A DNA stretch of 64,000 nucleotides, taken from NCBI GenBank assembly GCA_963921825.1, contig OY997592.1, forward strand, positions 29,739,730 through 29,803,729, given 5' to 3'. The first letter of the stretch is position 1. Each line of letters starts with the position of its first letter. Of this stretch, positions 11,958 through 21,935 are shown piece by piece. This DNA comes from Erodium maritimum (Eukaryota; Streptophyta; Magnoliopsida; Geraniales; Geraniaceae). A program made the translations under genes and the position numbers. Under the pieces are notes generated by a model. The model was not told the origin of the DNA and did no database searches. It saw only the letters and a program-made list of their open reading frames with translations.

Positions 11958-12174
11958 TTATTAAATCACTTCAGTTTTATTTACAAAATCACTATAGTTT
12001 TATTCTTTAAAAAATTATTTAAAAAATCACTAAGGGCATTTTCGTCATTTTAGTTGTCTGCTTGGGCTATCAGTTAAATAACTGAACATCTGAGTAGGTA
12101 TCAGTTACAAAAAAACTTTAGGGTATGTATCAGTTAAACGCTACAAGTTTGGGGTAGGTATCTGTAGTTTACCC
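11638..12174. mobile_element. Long-TIR MITE, Mutator-like type
   Basis: It begins GGGTAAACTACAAATACC and ends with the near-complement GGTATCTGTAGTTTACCC. The inverted arms are about 110 bases and better (blocks CTTGTAGCGTTTAACTGATA and CTGATACCTACTCAGATGTT on both sides). The centre is AT-rich and holds a (TA)n tract. The flanks are T-runs, so any 9-bp duplication cannot be resolved. The termini and the inner ATGACGAAAATACCCTCA block resemble those of the foldback at 18816. No transposase is encoded. Confidence 0.8.
11861..11953. repeat. (TA)n microsatellite, about 46 units, in the MITE centre
   Basis: An uninterrupted TA run of 93 bases between the two arms of the MITE. Likely to be highly variable in length. 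Confidence 0.95.
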
Positions 12175-12400
12175 TTTTTTTTTATAAGCTCGAAAGATTT
12201 TATTAAAAAGAGAGACACTTTCCAAAGGGGAAAGGTCTAAAGGTTAAAGAGAAAAACAACGATTACAAAAAATCTCTGATAGGGGGAGCTAAAAAAACAG
12301 GGCATTTTCCTAGATAAAGTCGAATGACCGTGGGAAATGGAACGCAAAAAGCTTAAGAAGTCAATTTAAGGTGCATTTCTTTCTTCTTGAAAGCCAATTC
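12175..12400 (-). mobile_element. LINE 3' tail (minus strand), 5'-truncated
   Basis: Read on the minus strand the sequence ends TTTTTAATAAAATCTTTCGAGCTTATA followed by a run of A (T-run at 12175-12184). This is the usual end of a plant L1-type LINE, preceded by a TTGTAATCGTTG-type 3' UTR. No coding part is left. The left limit (about 12400) is approximate. The insertion abuts the MITE end, within the T-run. Confidence 0.6.
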
Positions 12401-13076
12401 GTGTACCTTGGTCCACGCGTCATGCCCGTGATACGTTGCTGAAATACCGGTATCTCGCTTCGAAGGTTGAGCCTTGGACCCGTTGAAATTAATCATTCCC
12501 GTTTCGTTTCAATTCTGATTGACTTTGTTCTTGCGCCAATGTTTTTCTTTTTTCAAGAGCTTTCTAACAAATAGTGTATTGAATATATTTTGAAAAAAGA
12601 AAAAAAAACATCTTCCTTCTTGTAAGTTTCGTTCACAAGTTCACATTTTAAAAGGGATTCATACGTGATTGAACCCCCTGAATATATATAAATATATAAA
12701 ATTAACAAGTCAAATACATCTCATATAAACGTATGGTCCGTATGATTTTTCACGACTTTTAGATAGTTTCTAATAGATTTCATCTCTCAAGTGAGAAGGA
12801 TGATAAATGTGATTATATTTTTATCATTTGAATGCTGTCTTCTTGGTAAGTACTTGTTTTTGTTAAGGAAGATTACTATTTGAAAAATAATGGTGAAAAT
12901 CTTGCGAGCAGGTTGCATAATCATATATATATTCCACATTACAAAATCATCATTTGGGACCTATCAGAAGAAAGAAAGCAACATTATGAGACCTAGATCC
13001 GTTTACGGATCACTTGATTGGTAGACAAGTCAGAGATTACTATCCCATATACACTGTATACAGAGATTAAATCCTT
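12401..13076. other. AT-rich intergenic, likely 3' flank of the MATE gene
   Basis: No reading frame or repeat that I can name. A block near 12535 (TTCTTGCGCCAATGTTTTTC) recurs near 42075, hinting at an old shared repeat. The last 100 or so bases before 13077 should hold the 3' UTR of the minus-strand MATE gene; I see no clear AATAAA. Confidence 0.5.
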
Positions 13077-16024
13077 TTAAGAGATGGACTCTGCCCATTT
13101 CCTGACGCCCATACTGGCTTTCTCTGCCTGCATTTCATGAACCAAAACACGTATGTATAAACTCACAATGCCATGTTTGTAACATAAGTAATCCAAGTTT
13201 TTTTGCTTACCTCCTTTTGCCAATCACATCGGATGGTGATTATGGCCAGTATCAAAGTCTGTATGGCAGTTCCTCCAAATATCATTCCAGCCCAGATACC
13301 CTATTGCTCAAATCCAGTTTAGCATATCAGAAACCGACCATTGTTTGTGATAGTAAGTTGAAAGATTAAAAGAATACGTACCATAACTCCTAGGTTGAAG
13401 CCCCATCCCATGAGAAATCCTAGAGGCACCCCGACAAGGTAGTAGCAACCTAGGTTTATGTAGGCAACATATGATTGCCATCCAGATCCCACAGCCACTC
13501 CTACAAACCCAACTCAAAGTTATTACACATACAAGAAGTAAACATTTGAGGTGTGAGACAAAAATCACAAGCTTACCAGAGAGAACTGGCTGAACACTGT
13601 TGAGCAGAATGGTGAAAGCTAAGAGGAGCGAGAGCTCATTTACTGCCTCCAGAACAGCTTGGCTCGAGGTGAATATTAATGCAAGCTCATTGTGGAACAC
13701 CAGCACCAGTATCCAGAAGAAGAAGCCTATTACCACCGATGTTGCCACTGCCACAATTGTAGCAAATCTGGCTCCTTTTCCGTTTCCAGCCCCAAGCTCA
13801 TTTGCCACCCTCACTCTGCATCATATATTACTAACTCAACAATCATCTCAACCGATATTTTGAACTCATTTACAATCGAAATAGCTCGTCTCATTTACAG
13901 GCACTGTAAAACTATTTTCTTTCTCGAGAAAGAAAACAACCCACCTGAGGGTCATGTGATTTGGGCCAGAAAACTTATCCAAAAGGCAGATCCCCTCTTG
14001 GAAAGGCTATTTTGCAGAATTGCAATTGCAAGACAAAACGTCAAAAATGCAAGTCATGTGACATAAAAATCACTTGTTGTTTTCCTAGTCATGACTCAAA
14101 TGAAAACAAAGAGAGCAATTCAAGACGATGACGGGCAACAACCCAAGGCTTAATGTCTTTATCTTTCTTCACTTCATTTACGATGAAATACACAAAAGAA
14201 ACAACAAAAACAATAAAAAAAGCATCTAGAAAATACAATAAAAGACAAAATTACTGGGTTAACATGATCGCGTTTTGGCTAATGAATGACCCAGACTTGT
14301 TCAACAATGTAAGCTTGTCGTATAATAAGATTGTCGATCTTGAAGCATGGTCCAAAATCCAGAAAAATATAGCACCTTCCACAGAATCATGACCATTCAT
14401 TTATGCAAGGCTATAAAATTTTAACTCAAACCTATGGTCTGGAATTCATCCAACATGTACTTCACTTTGATGACTCATTGCATAAACACGACAAAAAAAC
14501 TTATGAAGGAAATCTTTGACAAGTTACCCAGCAGCAGCGAAGAAGGCGAAAGGAATCATCATCTCCCAGCCGTTTATTGACATACTGACAGAAATAATAA
14601 TAAATAGTCAATATGAGTCCACAAACTTAACAAGTGGTGTCTGTGTACAAGATGGAAACGGAACCGAGATGTCTAGTATTATTATAACATGGAGTGATTG
14701 TGAAAGGCAAAACTCATGCAAACAATCTAGTGAACAATGGCAGAATGGTAAAGAACATGATTCAATGAACAAAATACAGTAGAAACATAATAAAACAGTA
14801 ATGAACAAGTCAAAGAAGCTTACCATATAGACAAAGCATCCACAGCAATCTCAGCATTCTTCAGATTCCCAGTCATTAATATTAGTATTCTATAGTACCA
14901 ATTTTCCAAGCTGAAACAGTAAGAAAACACAAAGCACCAGAAAAAAGACAACAAGTGTAAGATTGGAACAGGCAAATGAAACCATGAGTTAACAAATGAA
15001 GAACAATTAAACATTAATATGAGTATTCTATACCAGAGCATCACCCCAGAAGCTGTGGAGAGTTTTGTGAACTCCCAGAGACCAGAAAAAGCTTCCATGG
15101 AGAAACCAGTCCATGTATGAGGACACCCACCAAACACAGTGTAAGCCAGCAGCCCAAACACCAAAACCCACCAAGAAAAATTCAGAGTAACTGCGATGCC
15201 AACGAGTCCGAGCTGTAGCCTATAGACAAACACCCAGCTCACAAAGATGTGAACCAGAAGAGCCAGCAGGGAGACCCAAGCAATGATCCCAGTTTTGAGC
15301 TGGCTCTGCAAAAACCTCTGGAGAGGAAACTGAAACGCAAAGCTGAAATGAAGAGGAATCATCCACACGGCGGCGATCCCAGACAGCTCCGCCACATCGG
15401 AGGGCTGACCCAGAAGTTTCAGAGCCGGCGAAGCGAACAGGTAGAGAGGCAAGAGCAGGACGCAGCAAACGAACAGAACAATCCACGAGCGCTGCATATA
15501 AACACCCAACATGTAGTACTTTTTTGCCCCAAAAGCTTGCCCACATAGCGTCTCGAGAGCACTGGCCATCCCCAACTGAGACAAGACAAGTTTAAGGTTA
15601 AAGATCAGATTTTTATTCCACCCAAAACAAATACGAATATGAACATGATGGCCATCCCCAACTGAGACAACACAAGTTTAAGTTAAAGATGAGATTTTTA
15701 TTACACCCAAAACAAATACGAACATGAACATGATGGAGGCGGGTCGGGAGAGTGTACCAGGAGGCCGAAATCGAAACCCACGATGACATTGTTGGCAATG
15801 GAGATTCCGGCGAGCTCGAGGTCGCCGAGGTGGCCGGCGAAGATCTGAGTGATGACGAGCATGGAGTAGGAGGCGAGGCGGCTAAAAATTGCAGGACCGA
15901 CGATGTGCCAGAGCTTCTTGGACTCAATACAGACCCTCCTGGAAAGGGTGAGCTGTTCGTGGTCGTCGTCACCATTGAACAGCAGAGGGACCTTCGTCTC
16001 TTCCACTGCGCCGTCGCTCTTCAT
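13077..16024 (-). CDS. DTX27-like: MATE efflux transporter, DTX27-like, 8 exons
   Basis: This is a multidrug-and-toxin-extrusion carrier that should export organic substrates across the plasma or vacuolar membrane in exchange for protons (family knowledge; substrate unknown). Exons on the minus strand: 16024-15758, 15575-15034, 14910-14824, 14584-14528, 13815-13577, 13500-13382, 13300-13211, 13127-13077. All introns are GT-AG and the phases agree. The sum is 1452 bases, 483 residues plus TAA, the normal length. Visible signatures are [10 protein letters not shown] (exon 1), [10 protein letters not shown] (about residues 96-105), ENWYYRIL (exon 3), [10 protein letters not shown] (about 320-329) and [10 protein letters not shown] (exon 7), all in the order known from Arabidopsis DTX27. 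About 12 membrane segments are expected. The ATG at 16024 is preferred: the in-frame ATG at 16147 lies upstream of the TATA box. No break seen. Intron 1 carries a tandem duplication that copies its acceptor. Confidence 0.93.
15564..15735 (-). repeat. Tandem duplication (about 86 bp x 2) covering the intron 1 acceptor
   Basis: Copy 1 (15564-15649) and copy 2 (15650-15735) match with few differences. The unit includes the first 12 bases of exon 2, the TCTCAG acceptor and about 70 bases of intron. The gene therefore has two equal 3' splice sites in intron 1: the proximal one (exon from 15575) keeps the frame, while use of the distal one (exon from about 15661) would meet a stop after about 16 codons. 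Confidence 0.9.
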
Positions 16025-16110
16025 TTGCTTGTCTCTTTGCTGGAGAGCGACCAAGCAGAGATCAGATTCTAAAGGGACGACAAGGGTGATTTTGAGTGGT
16101 GCGCTTTGGG

Positions 16111-16118
16111 ATTTTATA
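16111..16118 (-). promoter_or_regulatory. TATA box of the MATE gene
   Basis: TATAAAAT on the minus strand, about 90 bases upstream of the chosen ATG. A start of transcription some 30 bases downstream (about 16082) would give a 5' UTR of about 55-60 bases, normal for a plant gene. Confidence 0.65.
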
Positions 16119-16149
16119 GACACACTTGAGCAGATTGATTCAGACACGT

Positions 16150-16640
16150 ATGGTCACACGACAAGCTGTTGAATCCAAGTTGGTTATTGCCTCATTGCTA
16201 TCGCGACAGCCTGCAAAATTCTTCACAAAAATTATTTAAATTGGTCTGTAAACGACTAGTAGCATGGAAGATATCTTTCAAATTTTAAGCCATTTCTTAT
16301 TAATCTGAACTGTTATTGTAATCATCCAATTATAATTCTCTGGTTTTAAATAAAAGTGTAGATTCATTTGTAAATAACTAACTTCGATATACGGTACAAT
16401 GGTTTAAAGAAAAAAATCAATAAACAGTGGACTATTATATCACCCATTATGACTAATTCACTACAGAAATTCTATTACCGTTTCTAGAATTGATTCAATT
16501 ATGAGGACTAGTACAGGAGAAATAAATATGGCCCGTACTATTTTACAACAAAATAACCATATTTTAAAAAGTAATAACGCAAATTCTCTCTCAGTTTTAA
16601 TTAAGACTCTCTCCTAGTCTTAGTCGCACAAAGGTATGGT
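16150..16640. other. AT-rich upstream region of the MATE gene
   Basis: No gene or repeat that I can support. It probably holds upstream regulatory sequence of the MATE gene at its left side; at the right, LINE-like sequence starts at about 16640. Confidence 0.5.
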
Positions 16641-18560
16641 GTTTTTCTCTATCCTTGTTGTTGTCGACATGCTTAATACGGTGGTTCTCGCCATGCTCCC
16701 CGTCGTCGCTCCTGCTGATGCTGCTCTCTTGGCATTACCTTGTCCCCTGTAGACCGCTCACGGTGCGGGGGAGAGGAGTCGTCGACGGAGAAAACTCAAG
16801 CCTCCCTGCCTCGCCGTCTGTTGTGGAGATTTTGGCTCTCCCTACTCCAGGAGAAGACTCGGATGGGATCTCCTTCTCATTTAGGCCAGCCTCCCCGGCT
16901 CCGATCGTGAAGCCAAGACGTGGGAGGCCTATCACCAAATGACGCCCCACGGTTACTTCCTTTGCAAGTAAGAGCCTTCTAGCCCTCCCTCCTCCTAACC
17001 CTTGCTCACCGCCACCCCCCCCCCCCTTACCAATCACAACCTCGCTCTAACTGTTCCCTAACAGGGTGGCACGATTATTAGGGTGCCGCCGCCGTCGGAT
17101 CCTCCCCAAAGCAGTGCGGTGGCTAGGGTTTCCTCACCATCGCGTCACGAGCATGCCCTGCCTCCCCCCACTACGGGTGCATGGGTTAAAGCCGTGATTA
17201 CGCCAGTCTCTAGCCCTCCTAGGGCAACGCCACTGCAGCGAGACCCGGCCAAAGGAAAGGCCCCAATGGAGGAATTCCCTAGGTCGGTTGTGGTGGCTTT
17301 AGGGTTAGGATGGTGCCTCCCCGATAAGGATAAGATCGTGTCTATCCCGGCATGCCTTGTAACACCGAAAGGAATGACGCAGGATCGGTTGCAGCACTTC
17401 GCTACGGAGGAGTTTGCTCCACCCTCGACTGACTTGATCTCGGATCTTCAAGGTCTATAGGACGACCTTTCATTCTGCTCATTGGAAGATGAGGCGGAGG
17501 TCGAGGTGTTTGTCCCGTCTACCCGGGCAACATCGACGGCCATTGTTCACCAACAATGGGGGATGCTGTGAAAACTGTGGTCTTCGAAGACCTCTCGGAA
17601 GGACACTCTCCTGCGTATCATTATGAATGCGTGGGGGAAGGTTGCTGAGGGGCTTCTGATTAAGGACCTAGGGCTGGGGCTCTTTGGCTTTTACTTCCGG
17701 TCCTTTGAGGCTCAAGCGTGGGTTCGAGGCAATGAGCCCTGATGCTTCGACGACCGGGCTCTACTGCTCGGTGATCTGGACCCGTGTGTTGGGGAGATGT
17801 CGGTTCTTGACCGAGTGCAATTATGGGCGCACGCTAGGGGTTTTCCTTCTCTGGTAAGGACAAGAGAGACGAGTACCTCTATAGGGGACGCTCTAGGGGC
17901 ATGTGTGGAGGTCTCATGTGATAAGTGGGGCATGTGCTGGGGTGGAACAATAAAGGTTCGCTTCTGGCACCTCATTGAGAGGCCGTTCCAAAGGGGACTT
18001 ATACTTCGGTTCAAGGAATTTCCTGAGCTAATCCACATTGAACTCACCTATTCCAAGCTTCCTAGCTTCTGCTACAACTGTGGTAGACTCGGCCATGACT
18101 TGAAAGAGTGCACATGGGCAGTCAAAGGCCCCCCGCGATTTGGCTTCTCTATGCTGGAGTACTAGAGGGATAAGAACATCAAGCCCTATGCGACAAATTG
18201 GGGAGAGGTTGATCGGTCACCTAATCCTAATGGCATAACCCTTAAGGGAACCTTGACCCTAGATAGCCCCCCCCCCCGGGTTACTTCAAGCTCTGTGCCT
18301 CCTGGTCTGGAGACTCAGGGTATGACCCGCCTGGAAGCCATTCAGTCCAATGCTGGCTCGATCTTTGGGGCCGCACCATCATCCTCTAGAGAGGTAGGTG
18401 GTGCAGCGTGTGGATGTCTGGTGAGAAAGAAGGTTGTAGTCCCGGCACCCACTACCGTAAATGGAGAGGAAACTGGAGCAATCAAGAGGTCAGCTGCTGG
18501 CGCACCTCGGGAGGAGCAGGTCAGGGCGGAAAAGCAGCCCTGCCATGAGGAATAAGAGGC
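16640..18560 (+). pseudogene. LINE ORF1 remnant (DUF4283 and zinc knuckle)
   Basis: Several plus-strand frames together read as a plant LINE ORF1 protein. An AT-hook-like KPRRGRP sits near 16912-16932, and a Pro/Ser-rich linker follows. A DUF4283 nucleic-acid-binding domain runs over about 17600-17960 (blocks GLGLFGFYFRS and DRVQLWAHARG). A zinc knuckle CYNCGRLGHDLKEC lies near 18071-18112, then a basic tail to 18555. The frame is broken by stops (17460, 17741, 18165) and at least one shift. No ORF2 follows; instead the inverted-arm sequence begins at about 18590. I see no poly(A) or target duplication. Confidence 0.75.
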
Positions 18561-18589
18561 AGGAGGAGCATATGGGACTAACCCTAGGG

Positions 18590-18806
18590 GTCCAACGTAG
18601 ATGCTTTGCCTCCCACCATCACCGTTGTTGAGATCCTAGATTTCTGGCACCCCCTTACCCCTCTTCGTATTATGTCTTTGCCTATATGGCTTTCAAATAC
18701 CGTCTGCGACGGTTATAGTGGTAAAAGGTTCAGTGAGCCATTGCTATATTTGTCTGACCTTAGTGGCCTAGGAGCATGTTCCCTGGCGCACATCAATGTC
18801 CTGATA
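18590..18806 (+). repeat. Outer inverted arm, left (gene-like sequence)
   Basis: It matches the reverse complement of about 23110-23340. Shared blocks include GATGCTTTGCCTCCCACCAT, TTGTCTTTGCC-type, ACCGTCTGCGACGGT (itself a hairpin), CAGTGAGCCATTG and GGAGCATGTTCC. Both arms translate in the same frame (DALPPTIT-VEI-DF..P), which suggests a duplicated coding piece rather than a plain transposon end. The protein is not recognised. Confidence 0.65.
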
Positions 18807-19375
18807 TAAATTTAAGGGGAAACTTCAAAAAGCCGCATACAACTATACGCGTTTATCACTTACGTACCTACTTCTATTTTTATTTCATACGACACCCCGA
18901 ACTATCCATTTTTTATCACCGTTTGATTTTCTGTCCAAAACTCTGTTAAGATTTTATGAAATGACGAAAACACCCTCACCCCCAAAACATAATATCAACC
19001 TTAACCTTCAAATAATTACAAAACTGCCATTATACATATTTAATTGATAACTTAAATAATTGATATAAAAAACTAATAACTTTTATAATTGATATAAAAA
19101 ATTTAATTATTTTTTATTTTCAGAAATTCAATTTTCTTATTAACAGAATTTAATTTCAAACTATTTTTCATTTTCTATATCAAATTAAATTTTAATTTTT
19201 TTGAAACTCATTATTCTTTAAAAAATATATATCCTATTTTTTAAATACCATTATTCTTTGTTTTTAATTTTAATTTTTTTTTCTATTTTCACAAATTTCT
19301 TTTACATATTAACGAAAAATTTAAGAACAATAATTGAAAAAAAAATTAAAGTTCACGTTTCTCATTAGTTTATTT

Positions 19376-21935
19376 GTAGAGTAAAGATATACGATTTCTG
19401 TAACAGCGCCTCCTCTCTTAGGGTTTTAGGTGTTTTGCGATTAGCTTCGATTTCCATGGCTTTCTCGAGCGACTTGGAAGGCGGTGAGCAGGGCGACGAT
19501 GGGGGCGTCCATTGGGGACCCCGTCTGTCGGAGGAGTATGATCGGGAAGAGGAGTTCGACTCCGGGACGGATCGCCCGGAGTAGGACTCGTTGTAGGAAG
19601 TCCGAGCCGGTGGTGGAGGCCGTCCTTGGGGCGTGGCCGATGAAGGGGACGGTGTCTGGTATGCAGGTGATAGGGGCGATGTTTGGTACGCCGATGATGG
19701 AGTCCACGGGGGAAGCCGATGGGGCGTGGCCGTTGAAGGGGGCGGTGTCTGGTACGCCGGTGATGGAGGCCACGGGGGAAGCCGACCCTGTGGTGTCGGA
19801 AGGTGCCTGGACGAGACAGACGGAAGGGACGTCGGAGCTACGCTTCTCGGCCGGGGAGGAGGCGGGCTGGGTCCCGGGTGGTCGGATTCGATCGGGTCCT
19901 GCTTGTCTCCGTCGTACGCCGGCGAAGGGACCTCGACCAAGGAGACTGGGAAGCGGGCTGGGGCGTGCACCGAGGGTGGAGGACGATCGAATCACCGGCG
20001 ACGGGGGTACGACTCCTCTAAACCTGGTGGTTATGGGGGAGAAGCATAATCCGATCTCCGTCTCCTCGGATTCAGCAGTCATGCTGGAGGAGGCGCCGGT
20101 GGAGACGCCGGAGGAGCTTTCTTGGCAACGAAGCAAAAGGAATGGGGTGGCGGCTGTGGAACCAGGTAGGGTTGATCGGGAACCGGGTTCGGGTCGCGGG
20201 TTCATGGGCGATGCCCGCTGGGCGGCTACGCTGGGTCAGAAATCAATTTGGGCCCAGGGTGGTGGAGGTGATGTGGCCCGATGGGCTACGAGGTTTGGAG
20301 CGGGCCAGAATTCTGAGGAGAGGGCGACTGGATTGGGCGACTGGGGCGGCAAGGACTCCAGGTCGGGTCAGCAAGGCAGGGTGGGACCGACTCCAGCCCA
20401 GGCGGGTAAGACCTACCCGCCCTCTAGGGTTCAGGTGAGAGATCCTTACCTAGGAAAAGGTCGACCCTCGGGGGAACAGATGGGGAGATTGGACTACCAG
20501 ATGGGCGCTATGAGGATCAAGGAGGTCGTAGTGCCTGTGAAAGAGGTCACTGGACGGGGGAATCTGTATCGGTTTGCCTTGGCGGCAAAGGTCTTGACTT
20601 CTAAGACCATTTATTGGCAGTCTATTGTTGCAAGAATGGAGGACGTTTGGGAGATGAAAGTCGAGGCCAAACCGTTGGAGGGGGGGCTGGTAGCTTTTTT
20701 CTTCAGGACTGCAAAGGATAGGGAACGAGTCTTAATGGGGGAACCATGGTCCTTTTGGGACTCTCTGGTCTTGTTCACGGACCTTTGGGCTCACATGCAT
20801 GTTTCGGATCTCCAATTCCATCATTTATCGGTTTGGGCGCGGGTCTCGAATCTACCAGTAGGAGCTTTGACGAGGGATGTGGGCTTCAGAATTGGCAATA
20901 TGTTGGGGGTTTGCCAAGGGGTAGATGTAGACAAGGAGGGTCTCTGTTGGGGAGACTTTATGAAGATCAGAATCAGGGCAGATATTCGGATTCCGCTGCA
21001 GAGCCAACTCTGGTTCCGGTTGTCGGTCTCTCAGGTATGCACTCATCTGTACATCTCGTATGAATACTTACCTGAGCATTGCTTCGGATGTTGTTGTGCG
21101 GGACACCTCTTCCCGGTCTGCTCGATCGAGGGGGAGTTCGGGGGTCCTCGCTGAAGGCCCCAGGTTACCCGAGATCGGCGCTTGAAAAGGAGAAACATGG
21201 GAAGGCCTTCCTAGGGACGAATTGGACATATTTGAGTGGATCAAGGAAGGGTGGTCAATCCAAGGGGCCACCAAGAACACTCCCGAGGAGGGAAGACATG
21301 GGGCTCTGGGGTCAGCGGGAGGCAGAGGAGGTGGATACACCAGCAGGATGGTTTCCACATAACCCGACGCCCTCTTTGTCGGGAAACAAGAGGGCTGAGA
21401 GAGAAGAGGAATCAGCGGGGGATGAAGAATCAGCGGCGTCGAATGAGGCGTCTTCAGTAGCGGCGGGGGGCTTCAAGCACCCTCGCCTCCAGGAATGAGT
21501 GCTGAGAAGGTCAGGGAGATTTTGGTCGACTGTACCTTCTCCCTGGTGTATAGGTGGCAAGGGTACCACCAACAGTTGATGAATTACTTCTCTACCACTT
21601 CGGAGTCAGCAATCCCGTGTTCAGGAGCCCTACCACTATCAGTCAAGGGAGGACGACGCACGCTGACTTACCGGGGAAGTAACTGGTCCACCACTGATTG
21701 TCTATCCTCTGGTCTGCTCGATCAGTATCTTATGGTTGTATTGTACTGTATCGGTGTCCGTGGACGCTACTGCAGTCTCCCCCCCTCCGACCGCCCCCAT
21801 GTCAAAGAGCAAAATTTATTTCTCTGCTTATGTCTTTCATATGTTGTTAGTTTGGTTCCTTTGTATGATGTCTTTGGCTGTCGAAGACACCAGAATGCTT
21901 TTATATTAATAATATCATTGTTTCTCTAAAAAAAA
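19376..21935 (+). mobile_element. LINE with ORF1 only (half-LINE), 12-bp TSD
   Basis: Flanked by ATTAGTTTATTT on both sides (19364-19375 and 21936-21947), with a short poly(A) (21928-21936) on the right. The uninterrupted target is visible in the opposite foldback arm (22430-22455), which proves the boundaries. The insert is about 2.56 kb: a short 5' UTR, ORF1 (about 19456-21498), then about 440 bases of 3' UTR. No reverse transcriptase or endonuclease is present. Because both ends are there, the lack of ORF2 is not the usual 5' truncation. It resembles the idea of mammalian HAL1 elements. Confidence 0.8.
19484..21154 (+). CDS. LINE ORF1 protein (DUF4283, CCHC zinc knuckle)
   Basis: An open frame of 556 residues. 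The N-terminal 330 residues are low-complexity (Gly/Arg/Glu-rich, with a repeated MKGTVSG/LKGAVSG block at about residues 52-100). A DUF4283 domain covers about residues 350-450 (blocks LYRFALAAKVL and EPWSFWDSLVLF), and a knuckle CFGCCCAGHLFPVC stands near the end (CX2CX4HX4C). The natural start may be the ATG at 19456 in another frame, which gives MAFSSDLEGG and stops after 42 codons, so the N-terminus is probably frame-shifted. After the knuckle the frame moves to 21079-21498 (basic, Lys/Glu-rich C-terminus). It is an RNA-binding protein of the LINE particle by family. Almost certainly not functional as it stands. Confidence 0.7.
   Translation: MSRATMGASIGDPVCRRSMIGKRSSTPGRIARSRTRCRKSEPVVEAVLGAWPMKGTVSGMQVIGAMFGTPMMESTGEADGAWPLKGAVSGTPVMEATGEADPVVSEGAWTRQTEGTSELRFSAGEEAGWVPGGRIRSGPACLRRTPAKGPRPRRLGSGLGRAPRVEDDRITGDGGTTPLNLVVMGEKHNPISVSSDSAVMLEEAPVETPEELSWQRSKRNGVAAVEPGRVDREPGSGRGFMGDARWAATLGQKSIWAQGGGGDVARWATRFGAGQNSEERATGLGDWGGKDSRSGQQGRVGPTPAQAGKTYPPSRVQVRDPYLGKGRPSGEQMGRLDYQMGAMRIKEVVVPVKEVTGRGNLYRFALAAKVLTSKTIYWQSIVARMEDVWEMKVEAKPLEGGLVAFFFRTAKDRERVLMGEPWSFWDSLVLFTDLWAHMHVSDLQFHHLSVWARVSNLPVGALTRDVGFRIGNMLGVCQGVDVDKEGLCWGDFMKIRIRADIRIPLQSQLWFRLSVSQVCTHLYISYEYLPEHCFGCCCAGHLFPVCSIEGEFGGPR

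Noticed and set aside
16022-16147. Upstream in-frame ATG of the MATE gene at 16147 as start.
   Set aside because: The TATA box at 16111-16118 lies downstream of it, so it would not be transcribed; the start at 16024 gives the family's normal N-terminus.
19441-20205. Long minus-strand frames (about 200-254 codons, Pro/Ser-rich) opposite LINE ORF1.
   Set aside because: Shadow of a GC-rich coding strand; the plus strand holds the DUF4283 protein and the LINE boundaries.
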